Below are positions 57,199 to 64,000 of a stretch of DNA of 64,000 nucleotides, in pieces. The stretch covers positions 124,001 through 188,000 of the forward strand of contig JHVP01000002.1 in NCBI GenBank assembly GCA_000620205.1, given 5' to 3'. Every line of letters starts with the position of its first letter. Within the stretch, counting starts at the first letter, position 1. The DNA is from Geodermatophilaceae bacterium URHA0031. GTDB taxonomy: Bacteria > Actinomycetota > Actinomycetes > Mycobacteriales > Geodermatophilaceae. The position numbers were made by a program, and so were the translations under genes. A model generated the notes under the pieces. It saw only the letters and a list, made by a program, of their open reading frames with translations. It did not search any database and was not told the origin of the DNA.

Positions 57199-58350
57199 AT
57201 GCTGACGGTGCGACGCCCGCCCCTGCGGGTCTGGGTCTGGACGGCGGTCACCCTCGTGGTGGCCGCCGTCGCCGTGTTGCTGTGGCGCACCTCCGACGCG
57301 GCGGCCACCTCGAGCACCACGGCGAGCGCGGCGACCGTCCCGGACGGGACGCCGGCGGCGACGGTGGCGCAGGCGTGGTCGTCGCCCACCGGACCGGCGC
57401 CGCGACGGGTGGTGGAGGGCGGCCGGGTGCTGGTCACCGACGAGCACGGGCTGGCGATGGTCGATGCGGCCTCGGGCGCCGAGGCCTGGCACTACCGGCG
57501 CAGCAACGCGCAGCTGTGCGACGCCACCGCGGTGGACGGTGTGGTCATCGCCGTCTTCCGCACCACCAGCCGGTGCAACGAGGCGGTCGCGTTCGCCGCC
57601 GCCACCGGGGTGCGTGACTGGACCCGCAACGTGCGGTACCGCACGGACGTCGACCTGACCAGCACCGACCAGGTGCTGCTGGCCAGCAGCCCGACCGGCA
57701 TCGTCACCCTCGACCCGACCGGCAACAACACCCGGTGGCGCTACGCGGTGCCCACCGGGTGCCGGCTGGTGGGCTCCGACGTCGGGAGCGCCGGCGTCGT
57801 CGTGCTGCAGCGCTGCACGGGCGCGGAGACGGTGCAGGTGAGCTTGTTCGACGCCTTCGGTGGCAACGCCGTGTGGAGCCAGGACGTCACCACCGACGGC
57901 GACACCGCGCGGCTCGCCGGCGCCGACCGGTTGGTGGACGTCGTCGTCGGCGACCGGGTGCAGGTGCGCTCCCCCACCGACGGCTCGCTGCTCTCCGAGC
58001 TCCCGCTGCCCGCACTGCCCGCCGGGCAGGACCCCGGCAGTGAACCGCTGCAGCAGGCCGGCGTGGGCGACGTCGCCCTGCTCTGGGCCCGAGGCACCGT
58101 CTACGCGCTGGACCAGGCCACCGGCCTGCAGCGCTGGTCGGTCCCCGCGGTCGGGCTGCCCTCGGCCGACGGGGCCGGTGACACCGTGACCGTGCCCGAG
58201 GACGGCGCCTTCGTCCAGCGCTCGCTGGCCGACGGCCTCGAGGTCGGCCGGTCCCGCACCGACGACCCCCTGCCCGTCGGTGGCCGGACCTCCGTCGTCG
58301 GCCCGGTCGTCGTCTACGCGACCGCCGACGAGGTCCTCGGCTACCGCTGA
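57199..58350 (+). CDS. Membrane-anchored PQQ-type beta-propeller protein
   Basis: A 383-residue protein with an N-terminal signal anchor (about 9-27, LRVWVWTAVTLVVAAVAVLLW) and an extracytoplasmic domain of repeated WxxR/GxxxxLD units (ASGAEAWHYRR, TGVRDWTRNV, GGNAVWSQDV, TGLQRWSVPA), the pattern of PQQ-like beta-propellers. Cysteine pairs (LCDAT, RCNEA, GCRLV, RCTGA) probably form disulfides. It follows rhlE by 22 bp and matches Rv3212. Function unknown. Confidence 0.85.
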   Translation: MLTVRRPPLRVWVWTAVTLVVAAVAVLLWRTSDAAATSSTTASAATVPDGTPAATVAQAWSSPTGPAPRRVVEGGRVLVTDEHGLAMVDAASGAEAWHYRRSNAQLCDATAVDGVVIAVFRTTSRCNEAVAFAAATGVRDWTRNVRYRTDVDLTSTDQVLLASSPTGIVTLDPTGNNTRWRYAVPTGCRLVGSDVGSAGVVVLQRCTGAETVQVSLFDAFGGNAVWSQDVTTDGDTARLAGADRLVDVVVGDRVQVRSPTDGSLLSELPLPALPAGQDPGSEPLQQAGVGDVALLWARGTVYALDQATGLQRWSVPAVGLPSADGAGDTVTVPEDGAFVQRSLADGLEVGRSRTDDPLPVGGRTSVVGPVVVYATADEVLGYR

Positions 58351-58468
58351 AGGACGACCCTTCCCCCCACGCCTCGCACGCTCGGCGCGGGCCCCTGAAG
58401 GGAGGCCGACCCGTCGGAATGCTGTCCACTCGGCGGCGCACGACCGAACTGCAGGGCACACTCGGGGC

Positions 58469-59401
58469 ATGGTCCTGCCTGGTGGCTCCGAGCACACCGC
58501 CCCCGACGACCTCCGCCAGCTCGCGGGCCACGATGCCGCCCGCGTGACCGTCCCGGGCCGGGCCGGGCCGCTGGCAGCCCTGGACACCGGCACCGCCTCC
58601 GAGGGCACGGTCCTGCTGCTCGCCGGCTTCACCGGCAGCAAGGAGGACTTCGCCCCGCTGCTCGCGCCGATCGCCGCCGCCGGGTGGCGGGCCGTCGCGG
58701 TCGACCAGCGCGGCCAGTACGAGTCCCCGGGTCCCGACGACCCGGCGGAGTACTCGGTCGCCGAGCTGGCTGCCGACGTCGGCACGGTCGCCCGTCAGCT
58801 GCGCACCGAGTCCTCCGGCCCGCTGCACCTGCTCGGGCACAGCTTCGGCGGCCTGGTCGCCCGCGCGGCCGTGCTGGCCGACCCCGGGCTCTTCGACTCG
58901 CTGACGCTGCTGGGCAGCGGGCCGGCCCACCTGACCGGCCCACGGGCGGAGCTGCTCGAGCACCTGGCACCGCTGCTGGACGCCGGCGGGGTGCAGCTGG
59001 TCAACGACACCCTCGAGCAGCTGGCGATGACCGACCCGCGCGCCCAGGCGGTGCCGGCACCGACCCGGGAGTTCCTGCGCGAGCGCTTCCTGGCCAACAG
59101 CGCTGCGGGGCTCCGGGGCATGGCCGACGCGCTGCTCGGTGAGCCCGACCGGGTCGCGGAGCTCGCCGCCACCGGCGTGCCGGTGCTGGTCGCCCACGGG
59201 GCCGCCGACGACGCGTGGAGCCCCCCCGTGCAGGCGGACATGGCCGAGCGGCTCGGGGCCCGGCACGAGGTGATCCGGCAGGCGGTGCACTCCCCCGCCA
59301 TCGAGAACCCGGCCCGCACCCTGGAGGTCCTCGTGTCCTTCTGGTCCGACCCGGGGGCCGACGCGTCGGCGACCGACGACCAGGCCGAGGCCGTCCGGTG
59401 A
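58469..59401 (+). CDS. Alpha/beta hydrolase
   Basis: A 310-residue hydrolase. LAGFTGSKEDF starts the oxyanion region, the nucleophile serine is in GHSFGGLVAR (near 122), the acid near VAHGAADDAWSPPVQ, and the catalytic histidine in VHSPAIENP. Substrate unknown. It overlaps the DUF2236 gene as GTGA, so the two are translated together. CACACT lies 6 nt before ATG 58469, a weak leaderless signal. Confidence 0.85.
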   Translation: MVLPGGSEHTAPDDLRQLAGHDAARVTVPGRAGPLAALDTGTASEGTVLLLAGFTGSKEDFAPLLAPIAAAGWRAVAVDQRGQYESPGPDDPAEYSVAELAADVGTVARQLRTESSGPLHLLGHSFGGLVARAAVLADPGLFDSLTLLGSGPAHLTGPRAELLEHLAPLLDAGGVQLVNDTLEQLAMTDPRAQAVPAPTREFLRERFLANSAAGLRGMADALLGEPDRVAELAATGVPVLVAHGAADDAWSPPVQADMAERLGARHEVIRQAVHSPAIENPARTLEVLVSFWSDPGADASATDDQAEAVR

Positions 59402-60270
59402 GGCCGACCCCCTCGCTCAAGGACTTCACGCCCGAGGAGGACCAGCTCGGCTTCTTCGGCCCGGACAGCATCACCTGGCGGATCCACAGCGACCCGGCCT
59501 TCTCCGTCGGCGGCATCCGCGCGCTGCTCCTCCAGGCCCTGCACCCGGTCGCGATGGACGGCGTGCACCAGTTCTCCACCGGGTTCACCACCGACCCGTG
59601 GGCGCGGCTCACCCGCACCGCGGAGTACGTCGCCACGCTGACCTACGGCACCCGGCGCGACGCGCTGCGGGCCGTGCGGCGGGTGCGCGGCCTGCACCGA
59701 GGGAAGGCCGCCGTCGAGGAGACCACCGGGCGGTCGTACTCCGTCGACGACGCCGACCTGCTGCTGTGGGTGCACAACTGCGAGGTCGACTCGCTGCTGT
59801 CCACCGCGCGCAGGGCCGGCGTGCCGCTCACCGACGCCGAGGCCGACCGGTACGTCGCCGAGCAGGTGGTGGCCGCGGTGCTGATCGGAGCCGAGGAGTC
59901 CGAGGTGCCGACGACGGTCGCGGAGCTGGCCGCCTACTTCGACGGGATCCGCGCGCACCTCGCGGTGACCCCGGCCGCACGGGCGGCGTCCCGGTTCATC
60001 CTGCTGCCGCCGATGCCGGGCTGGGTGCAGCTGCTCACCCCGGCGCGCCCGGCGTGGAGCACGTTGGCCTCGCTCGGCGCAGCGACCCTGCCGCGCTGGG
60101 CCCGCCAGGCCTACGGCCTGCCCGGGTTCGGGCTCACCGACACGGCGGCGACGGCGGGGCTCAAGGCGTTCCGGCAGGCCGCGCTGGCGGTTCCGGTCCG
60201 GGTGCGCGAGTCACCGATCGTCCGGGCCGCCCGCGAGCGGGTCGCCGCCGCGGAACTGCTCAGCGCCTGA
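59398..60270 (+). CDS. DUF2236 / MpaB-like oxygenase family protein
   Basis: A 290-residue protein of the latex-clearing/MpaB-like heme family. It has the LLLQALHPVAMDGVHQFST region with the conserved histidines, WARLTRTAEYVATLTYG and LLLWVHNCEVDSLL, whose RxxxH-type residues bind heme in characterised members. It is shorter than Lcp enzymes and lacks an export signal. GTG 59398 overlaps the upstream hydrolase stop. Reaction unknown; an oxidation coupled to the hydrolase is possible. Confidence 0.82.
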   Translation: MRPTPSLKDFTPEEDQLGFFGPDSITWRIHSDPAFSVGGIRALLLQALHPVAMDGVHQFSTGFTTDPWARLTRTAEYVATLTYGTRRDALRAVRRVRGLHRGKAAVEETTGRSYSVDDADLLLWVHNCEVDSLLSTARRAGVPLTDAEADRYVAEQVVAAVLIGAEESEVPTTVAELAAYFDGIRAHLAVTPAARAASRFILLPPMPGWVQLLTPARPAWSTLASLGAATLPRWARQAYGLPGFGLTDTAATAGLKAFRQAALAVPVRVRESPIVRAARERVAAAELLSA

Positions 60271-60322
60271 GGGGGCCTGCGGGTGCACCAGGCAGGACAG
60301 CTGGAGTGCTGGCCGGCCGCCA

Positions 60323-60328
60323 CCTAGC
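60323..60328. repeat. IS target duplication, left copy
   Basis: CCTAGC directly before the left inverted repeat, repeated at 61446-61451. It fits the NCTAGN target preference described for IS481. Confidence 0.9.
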
Positions 60329-61313
60329 TGTACTGACCGGGCAGGTTGGTCAAGCGGCTGATGGGTGGGTGGCCGCCGATGCCGGTGTGGGGCCGGTGGT
60401 GGTTGTAGTCGTGTAGCCAAGCAGGAAACGCTGCCCGGCGGTCAGCTTCGCTGGTGAAGAGCTGGGCGAAGGCCCACTCGCTGGTCATGGTGCGGTTGAA
60501 CCGTTCGACCTTGCCGTTGGTCTGGGGCCGGTAGGGGCGGGTTCGTTTCGGGGTGATGCCGAGCTGGGCGCAGGCCGCGGCCCAATCGCGGCTGCGGTAA
60601 CAGCCGCCGTTGTCGGTGAGGACCCGCCGGGCGGTCACGCCGCGGTCGGCGAACCAGGCCACCGCCCGTCGCAGGACCGCGGTGGCGGTGGCGCCGAGCT
60701 CGTCGTCGTGGATCTCGGCGTAGGCCAGGCGGCTGTGGTCATCGAGGACGACATGGATGAAGCCATGACGCATCAGCTCGTGGTGATGGCGGCTGCGGGC
60801 GCGGCCGCCATCGGCGATCCGGTTGGCCTTGCCCTGCTCCCGGGCCACGAAGCGCCATCCGCCGCCGGCAGGGATGTTGCCCAGCTTCTTCACATCGACG
60901 TGCAGCAGGTCACCGGGTGCGGAGTGCTCGTAGCGAACGACCTGCCGCTCAAGCCGGTCAAGATGGGCCAGGCGGCTGATCCGGCAGCGGCGCAGCACCG
61001 CCCCCGCCGTGGAGGGTGCCACTCCGGTTTCGGCCGCCAGCCGGACCGGCCCCCACCGCTTGCGCAACCGCAACGACACGATCCGCCGGGTCGTGACCGG
61101 GCCGGTCTTGCCTGGGCTGCTCAACGGCCGGCTCGACCGATCGGCCATGCCGGCGCTGCCCTCGACCCGGTAGCGACCGGCCCACCGCGCCGCGGTCGGC
61201 CAGGACACCCCGAACCACTCCGCGGCCCGCGCGATCGGCCACCCCTCCTCGACCACCAGCCGGGCCAGACGCAGACGCTGGCGCGGAGTCAAAGCGGCAT
61301 TAGCGTGGAGCAC
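60324..61313 (-). CDS. IS481-family transposase
   Basis: A 329-residue DDE transposase. An N-terminal HTH (AAEWFGVSWPTAARWAGRY) is followed by a catalytic core with D in HVDVKKLG, D in VLTDNGGCY and E in NGKVERFNRTM. GTG 61313 has GGAGG 9 nt upstream. The frame leaves the element at its left inverted repeat: the last codon spans the junction and the TAG stop is inside the CCTAGC target duplication. Length matches intact IS481-family transposases. Confidence 0.95.
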   Translation of the reverse strand: MLHANAALTPRQRLRLARLVVEEGWPIARAAEWFGVSWPTAARWAGRYRVEGSAGMADRSSRPLSSPGKTGPVTTRRIVSLRLRKRWGPVRLAAETGVAPSTAGAVLRRCRISRLAHLDRLERQVVRYEHSAPGDLLHVDVKKLGNIPAGGGWRFVAREQGKANRIADGGRARSRHHHELMRHGFIHVVLDDHSRLAYAEIHDDELGATATAVLRRAVAWFADRGVTARRVLTDNGGCYRSRDWAAACAQLGITPKRTRPYRPQTNGKVERFNRTMTSEWAFAQLFTSEADRRAAFPAWLHDYNHHRPHTGIGGHPPISRLTNLPGQYS

Positions 61314-61445
61314 GAGGACCTCCGGTGCTTCGTGGAATGGGTGCCTTCAGCAGCTCCACTCCACGCCCGGATGTCCTCCCCGGACAAGATCTCTCACTCA
61401 GATCCCGTCGTCACAGCTCCTCGACCAACGTCTCCGGTCAGTACA
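60329..61445. mobile_element. Insertion sequence, IS481 family, complete
   Basis: An 1117-bp element. The terminal inverted repeats begin TGTACTGACCGG at both ends and continue imperfectly for about 32 bp. The 6-bp target duplication CCTAGC flanks it exactly. The single transposase gene is intact. It sits between a DUF2236 gene and a LysE-type exporter, splitting the exporter's promoter region. Confidence 0.95.
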
Positions 61446-61451
61446 CCTAGC
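61446..61451. repeat. IS target duplication, right copy
   Basis: CCTAGC directly after the right inverted repeat; see 60323. It overlaps the -10 box of the exporter gene. Confidence 0.9.
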
Positions 61452-61453
61452 GT
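61448..61453 (+). promoter_or_regulatory. -10 box TAGCGT of the LysE-type gene, partly from the target duplication
   Basis: TAGCGT ends 6 nt before GTG 61460. Its first four bases belong to the duplicated target, so the box survived insertion but any original -35 box is now 1.1 kb away. Confidence 0.5.
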
Positions 61454-61459
61454 CGGAGC

Positions 61460-62086
61460 GTGACCCCCGCTCTGCTCGCCGTCGCCGCCGGACTGGGCCT
61501 CGGGTTGTCGCTGATCGTCGCCATCGGCGCCCAGAACGCGTTCGTGCTCCGCCAGGGACTGCGGCTCGAGCACGTCGCCGCGGTGGTCGCGGTGTGCCTG
61601 CTCTCCGATGCCGTGCTCATCGTGGCCGGGACGGCCGGTGCCGGCGCCCTGGTCACCCGGGCGCCGGACGTGCTGACCGTCGTCTGCTTCGCCGGGGCGG
61701 CGTTCCTGCTGGTCTACGGGCTGATGGCCGCCCGCCGGGCACTGCGGCCGGCCGCCCTGGTCACCGAGGCAGCCGGGCGACGGGCCGGGCTGGTGGCGAC
61801 GCTGACCACCGCCCTGGCGTTGACCTGGCTCAACCCGCACGTGTACCTGGACACCGTGGTGCTGCTCGGCGCGCTCGCCGGGACCTACGGCGAACGCCGC
61901 TGGTGGTTCGCGGGCGGGGCCGCGCTGGGCAGCGCACTGTGGTTCGCCGGGCTGGGCTTCGGCGCCCGGTTGCTGCGGCCGGTCTTCGCCCGGCCGACCG
62001 CCTGGCGGGTCCTCGACGTGGTCATCGCCGTGGTCATGGTCTCCCTGGCGGCGTCCCTCGCGGTGCGGGGCGCGACCGGCGGCTGA
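61460..62086 (+). CDS. LysE/ArgO-family amino acid exporter
   Basis: A 208-residue membrane protein with six hydrophobic segments. The family signature [11 protein letters not shown] is near residue 23 and [15 protein letters not shown] near 128. These carriers export lysine or arginine. GTG 61460 is the only good start. Its LysR-type regulator (LysG/ArgP) is not adjacent. Expression may have been altered by the IS upstream. Confidence 0.9.
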   Translation: MTPALLAVAAGLGLGLSLIVAIGAQNAFVLRQGLRLEHVAAVVAVCLLSDAVLIVAGTAGAGALVTRAPDVLTVVCFAGAAFLLVYGLMAARRALRPAALVTEAAGRRAGLVATLTTALALTWLNPHVYLDTVVLLGALAGTYGERRWWFAGGAALGSALWFAGLGFGARLLRPVFARPTAWRVLDVVIAVVMVSLAASLAVRGATGG

Positions 62087-62160
62087 TCGGCATCCCGGTG
62101 TCCCGGCGGCGTCGCGGTCGGCCTGACGGCTCCTCCGGCGCCCAGCGAGCCAGGAGTGCG

Positions 62161-63012
62161 TCAGTCGGCGGGCGCGACCTCCTCGGCCAGGAAGCTCCAG
62201 GTCTCGCGCGCCGGGACGGCGGCCTGCCCGGCCGGGCAGCTGGGCCGGAAGTCGCACCAGCTGCACTGCTGGCCGGTGACCGGTGGGAAGGCGACGTCGG
62301 GGTCCGCCCCGCCGGCCAGCGCCTCGGTCGCCGCCTCGATGTCGGCGGCGATGTCCTCGGCCCGGCGGACGTGGTTGGCCAGCGACTTCTCGGTGTGCTC
62401 GAACGCGGCGACGGTGCGGGAGGGCAGGTGGTGCAGCTCGACCCGGCTGCACGCCCGGCGGAGCGTGCGCCGCACCCCGAGCACGTAGATGGCCAGCGCC
62501 GGTGACCCCCGCGCCTCGTCCTCGGTGCTCGGGACCCGGCCGGTCTTGTAGTCGACCACCACCAGCTCGTCGCCTCGCTGGTCGATCCGGTCGATGCGGC
62601 CGGACAGCGCGAGCCGTTCGGTGGTCGCCCCCACGGTCCGCTCGGTGCCCGCCGGCTCCTCGACCGGGTCGAGCCCACCGACGTAGTCGGTGAGCCAGCC
62701 CGCGGCCCGCGACCGCCACCGGTCGGCCTGGTCCTCGTCCCGGAAGCCGGTGCGCGACCACACCCCGTACAGCAGCTGCCGGGCCGCGGCCGGGCTGCGC
62801 TTGCCCAGCGGCAGCTCCCACCACGAGCGCAGTGCCGCGTGCACCGCCGCGCCGACGGTGTTGTGCGCCCAGGCCGGCCCCTTCGGCGGGGTGGGCCGGG
62901 TGAGGTAGGCGAACCGGTAGCGGCGCGGGCAGTCGGCGTAGGTGGCCAGCTTGCTGGGGGTCGCCGAGAACAGCCGCCGGGGCATGCCCGGCATCTCCAG
63001 TTGCGCGCTCAC
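62161..63012 (-). CDS. RecB-like PD-(D/E)XK nuclease with Fe-S motif
   Basis: A 283-residue stand-alone nuclease domain. The catalytic core is RIDRIDQRGDELVVVDYKTGRVPS, and QLxxY-type residues follow (LAIYVLG). Four cysteines, YADCPRRYRF near residue 27 and CSWCDFRPSCP near the C terminus, match a Fe-S-stapled nuclease of the AddB/Cas4 type. No helicase or CRISPR genes are adjacent. GTG 63012 lies at the start of homology; GGGGGCGGCG precedes it. Confidence 0.88.
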   Translation of the reverse strand: MSAQLEMPGMPRRLFSATPSKLATYADCPRRYRFAYLTRPTPPKGPAWAHNTVGAAVHAALRSWWELPLGKRSPAAARQLLYGVWSRTGFRDEDQADRWRSRAAGWLTDYVGGLDPVEEPAGTERTVGATTERLALSGRIDRIDQRGDELVVVDYKTGRVPSTEDEARGSPALAIYVLGVRRTLRRACSRVELHHLPSRTVAAFEHTEKSLANHVRRAEDIAADIEAATEALAGGADPDVAFPPVTGQQCSWCDFRPSCPAGQAAVPARETWSFLAEEVAPAD

Positions 63013-63080
63013 CGCCGCCCCCTGTCCACGTCGGCCACGGTAGCCGGGGGCACCGACAGGACCGGAGCCGCGCCGGGCAC

Positions 63081-63938
63081 TCAGCCGGTGACGACGGGGA
63101 CGCCGGTGCCCGCGGCGAGCAGTTGTTCGTACTGGTCCGGTTCGGTGGTGCACGCGGCGATCGGGGTGCGCTTGTTGGTGCCGTGGTAGTCGCTGGACCC
63201 GGTGCGCAGCAGGCCCAGCCCGTCGGCGAGCGCGCGCAGATAGGCACGCTGGTCGGGGGTGTGGTCGGGGTGGTCGACCTCGAGGCCGAGCAGTCCGGCC
63301 GCGGTCATCGCGGCGATGGCGTCATCCCCGACGACCCGCCCCCGCGAGGTGGCCAGACCGTGGGCGAACACCGGCACCCCACCCGCGGCGCGCACCAGCC
63401 GGATGCCGTCGAGCACGTCGGTGTCGGCCTTGCTGGCGTAGTACGGGCTGCGGTGGTGCAGCAGGGTGGCGAACGCGTGGTCGACGGACTCGACGACGCC
63501 GGCGTCCACGAGCGCGCGGGCGATGTGCGGCCGCCCGACCACCCCGCCGTCGCTGTGCGCCACGATCTCCGCCCAGTCGACCGGGTAGCCGTCGGCGGCG
63601 AGCCCGGTGACGATCCGTTCCCCCCGGTTGAGCCGCTCCTCGCGCAGCCGGACGCGCTCGGCGGCGAAGGCCGGGTGCAGCGGGTCGAACAGGTAGGCGA
63701 GCAGGTGGACGGCGATCGGTGGCTCGTCGCTGGGGAAGTAGCGGCAGGACAGCTCCATGCCCGGGACGATCGTCAGCCCCGGCGGGCGCGCGGACCAGGC
63801 CGCCGCCCAGCCGCCGGTGGTGTCGTGGTCGGTGAGCGCGACGACGTCGAGCCCGGCAGCGGCCGCCGTGGCGACCAGTGCCGCAGGTGTCTCCGTCCCG
63901 TCGGAGACCGAGGAGTGGGTGTGCAGGTCGATGCGCAC
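63081..63938 (-). CDS. PHP-domain phosphoesterase
   Basis: A 285-residue protein of the YciV/TrpH-type PHP family. Metal ligands: DLHTHSSVSDG, LTDHDTTGG, GMELSC, HLLAY, HIARAL, VFAHGLA and SSDYHG. Members hydrolyse 3'-phosphoadenosine-type bisphosphates or 5' RNA ends. GTG 63938 begins the family. It lies upstream of the RecB-like gene on the same strand with a 68-bp gap. Confidence 0.9.
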   Translation of the reverse strand: MRIDLHTHSSVSDGTETPAALVATAAAAGLDVVALTDHDTTGGWAAAWSARPPGLTIVPGMELSCRYFPSDEPPIAVHLLAYLFDPLHPAFAAERVRLREERLNRGERIVTGLAADGYPVDWAEIVAHSDGGVVGRPHIARALVDAGVVESVDHAFATLLHHRSPYYASKADTDVLDGIRLVRAAGGVPVFAHGLATSRGRVVGDDAIAAMTAAGLLGLEVDHPDHTPDQRAYLRALADGLGLLRTGSSDYHGTNKRTPIAACTTEPDQYEQLLAAGTGVPVVTG

Positions 63939-63980
63939 GCCCTCAGCCTGCCGTACCGGGTCCGCCGCCGCGCAGGTCGC

Positions 63981-64000
63981 TCAGTCCTCGACGGACGAGC
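63981..64000 (-). CDS. Possible 3' end of a further minus-strand gene
   Basis: A TGA at 63981-63983 in frame with codons for SSVED before it, read from beyond the window edge. The segment is too short to assign. Confidence 0.25.

Overview
The window is chromosomal DNA from a very high-GC actinobacterium. Codon third positions are almost all G or C, many genes start with GTG, and it carries WhiB, SARP, ANTAR, AdnAB, mycoredoxin, UPF0182 and DUF3107 genes. A mycothiol-type background and the intergenic repeats make a Geodermatophilaceae-like genome (Geodermatophilus, Blastococcus, Modestobacter) my best guess. That placement is inference from memory, not a search.

Layout. Positions 1-9,100 hold mixed metabolism: the end of a cystathionine synthase/lyase, an alpha/beta hydrolase bracketed by two copies of an 80-nt hairpin repeat, methionine aminopeptidase, a small XRE regulator, a glycosyltransferase, a P450 with its ferredoxin, a pyruvyl-transferase-like protein, a VOC protein, and galT-galK. 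Two initiator tRNA genes (9,158 and 17,351) bracket a nitronate monooxygenase, an AfsR-like SARP regulator, an EamA exporter, a GNAT enzyme and an SNF2 helicase. 

From 17,501 to 58,350 the gene order follows, as I remember it, M. tuberculosis Rv3193c-Rv3212: UPF0182, PDZ-Lon protease, zincin, ABC1 kinase, whiB7, uvrD2, mycoredoxin, nudC, adnB/adnA, MGMT-like protein, moeZ, DUF3152, TetR, DUF3107, ferritin-like protein, rhlE and an anchored beta-propeller. Lineage-specific genes are interleaved: an E1-like protein beside a DUF45 peptidase, an M16 active/inactive pair, an M20 peptidase, and a DUF1326/DUF2182 pair. The block is rich in DNA repair, redox and stress functions. The tail (58,469-64,000) has a hydrolase/DUF2236 pair, an intact IS481-family element inserted into the promoter of a LysE-type exporter, a stand-alone RecB-like nuclease and a PHP phosphoesterase.

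Most unusual is the non-coding layer. Three families of stop-codon-anchored hairpin repeats act as probable terminators. About ten genes have a TANNNT -10 box 6-7 nt before the start codon, implying leaderless mRNAs. The whiB7 gene sits behind a roughly 600-nt leader with a consensus promoter, two coupled leader ORFs and two strong hairpins. A six-copy 16-bp minisatellite lies upstream of moeZ, and a TGTCCAC cluster lies upstream of the E1-like gene. Two genes (31,427 and 55,470) appear to need a CTG start to include conserved sequence. I found no CRISPR array, rRNA or prophage.
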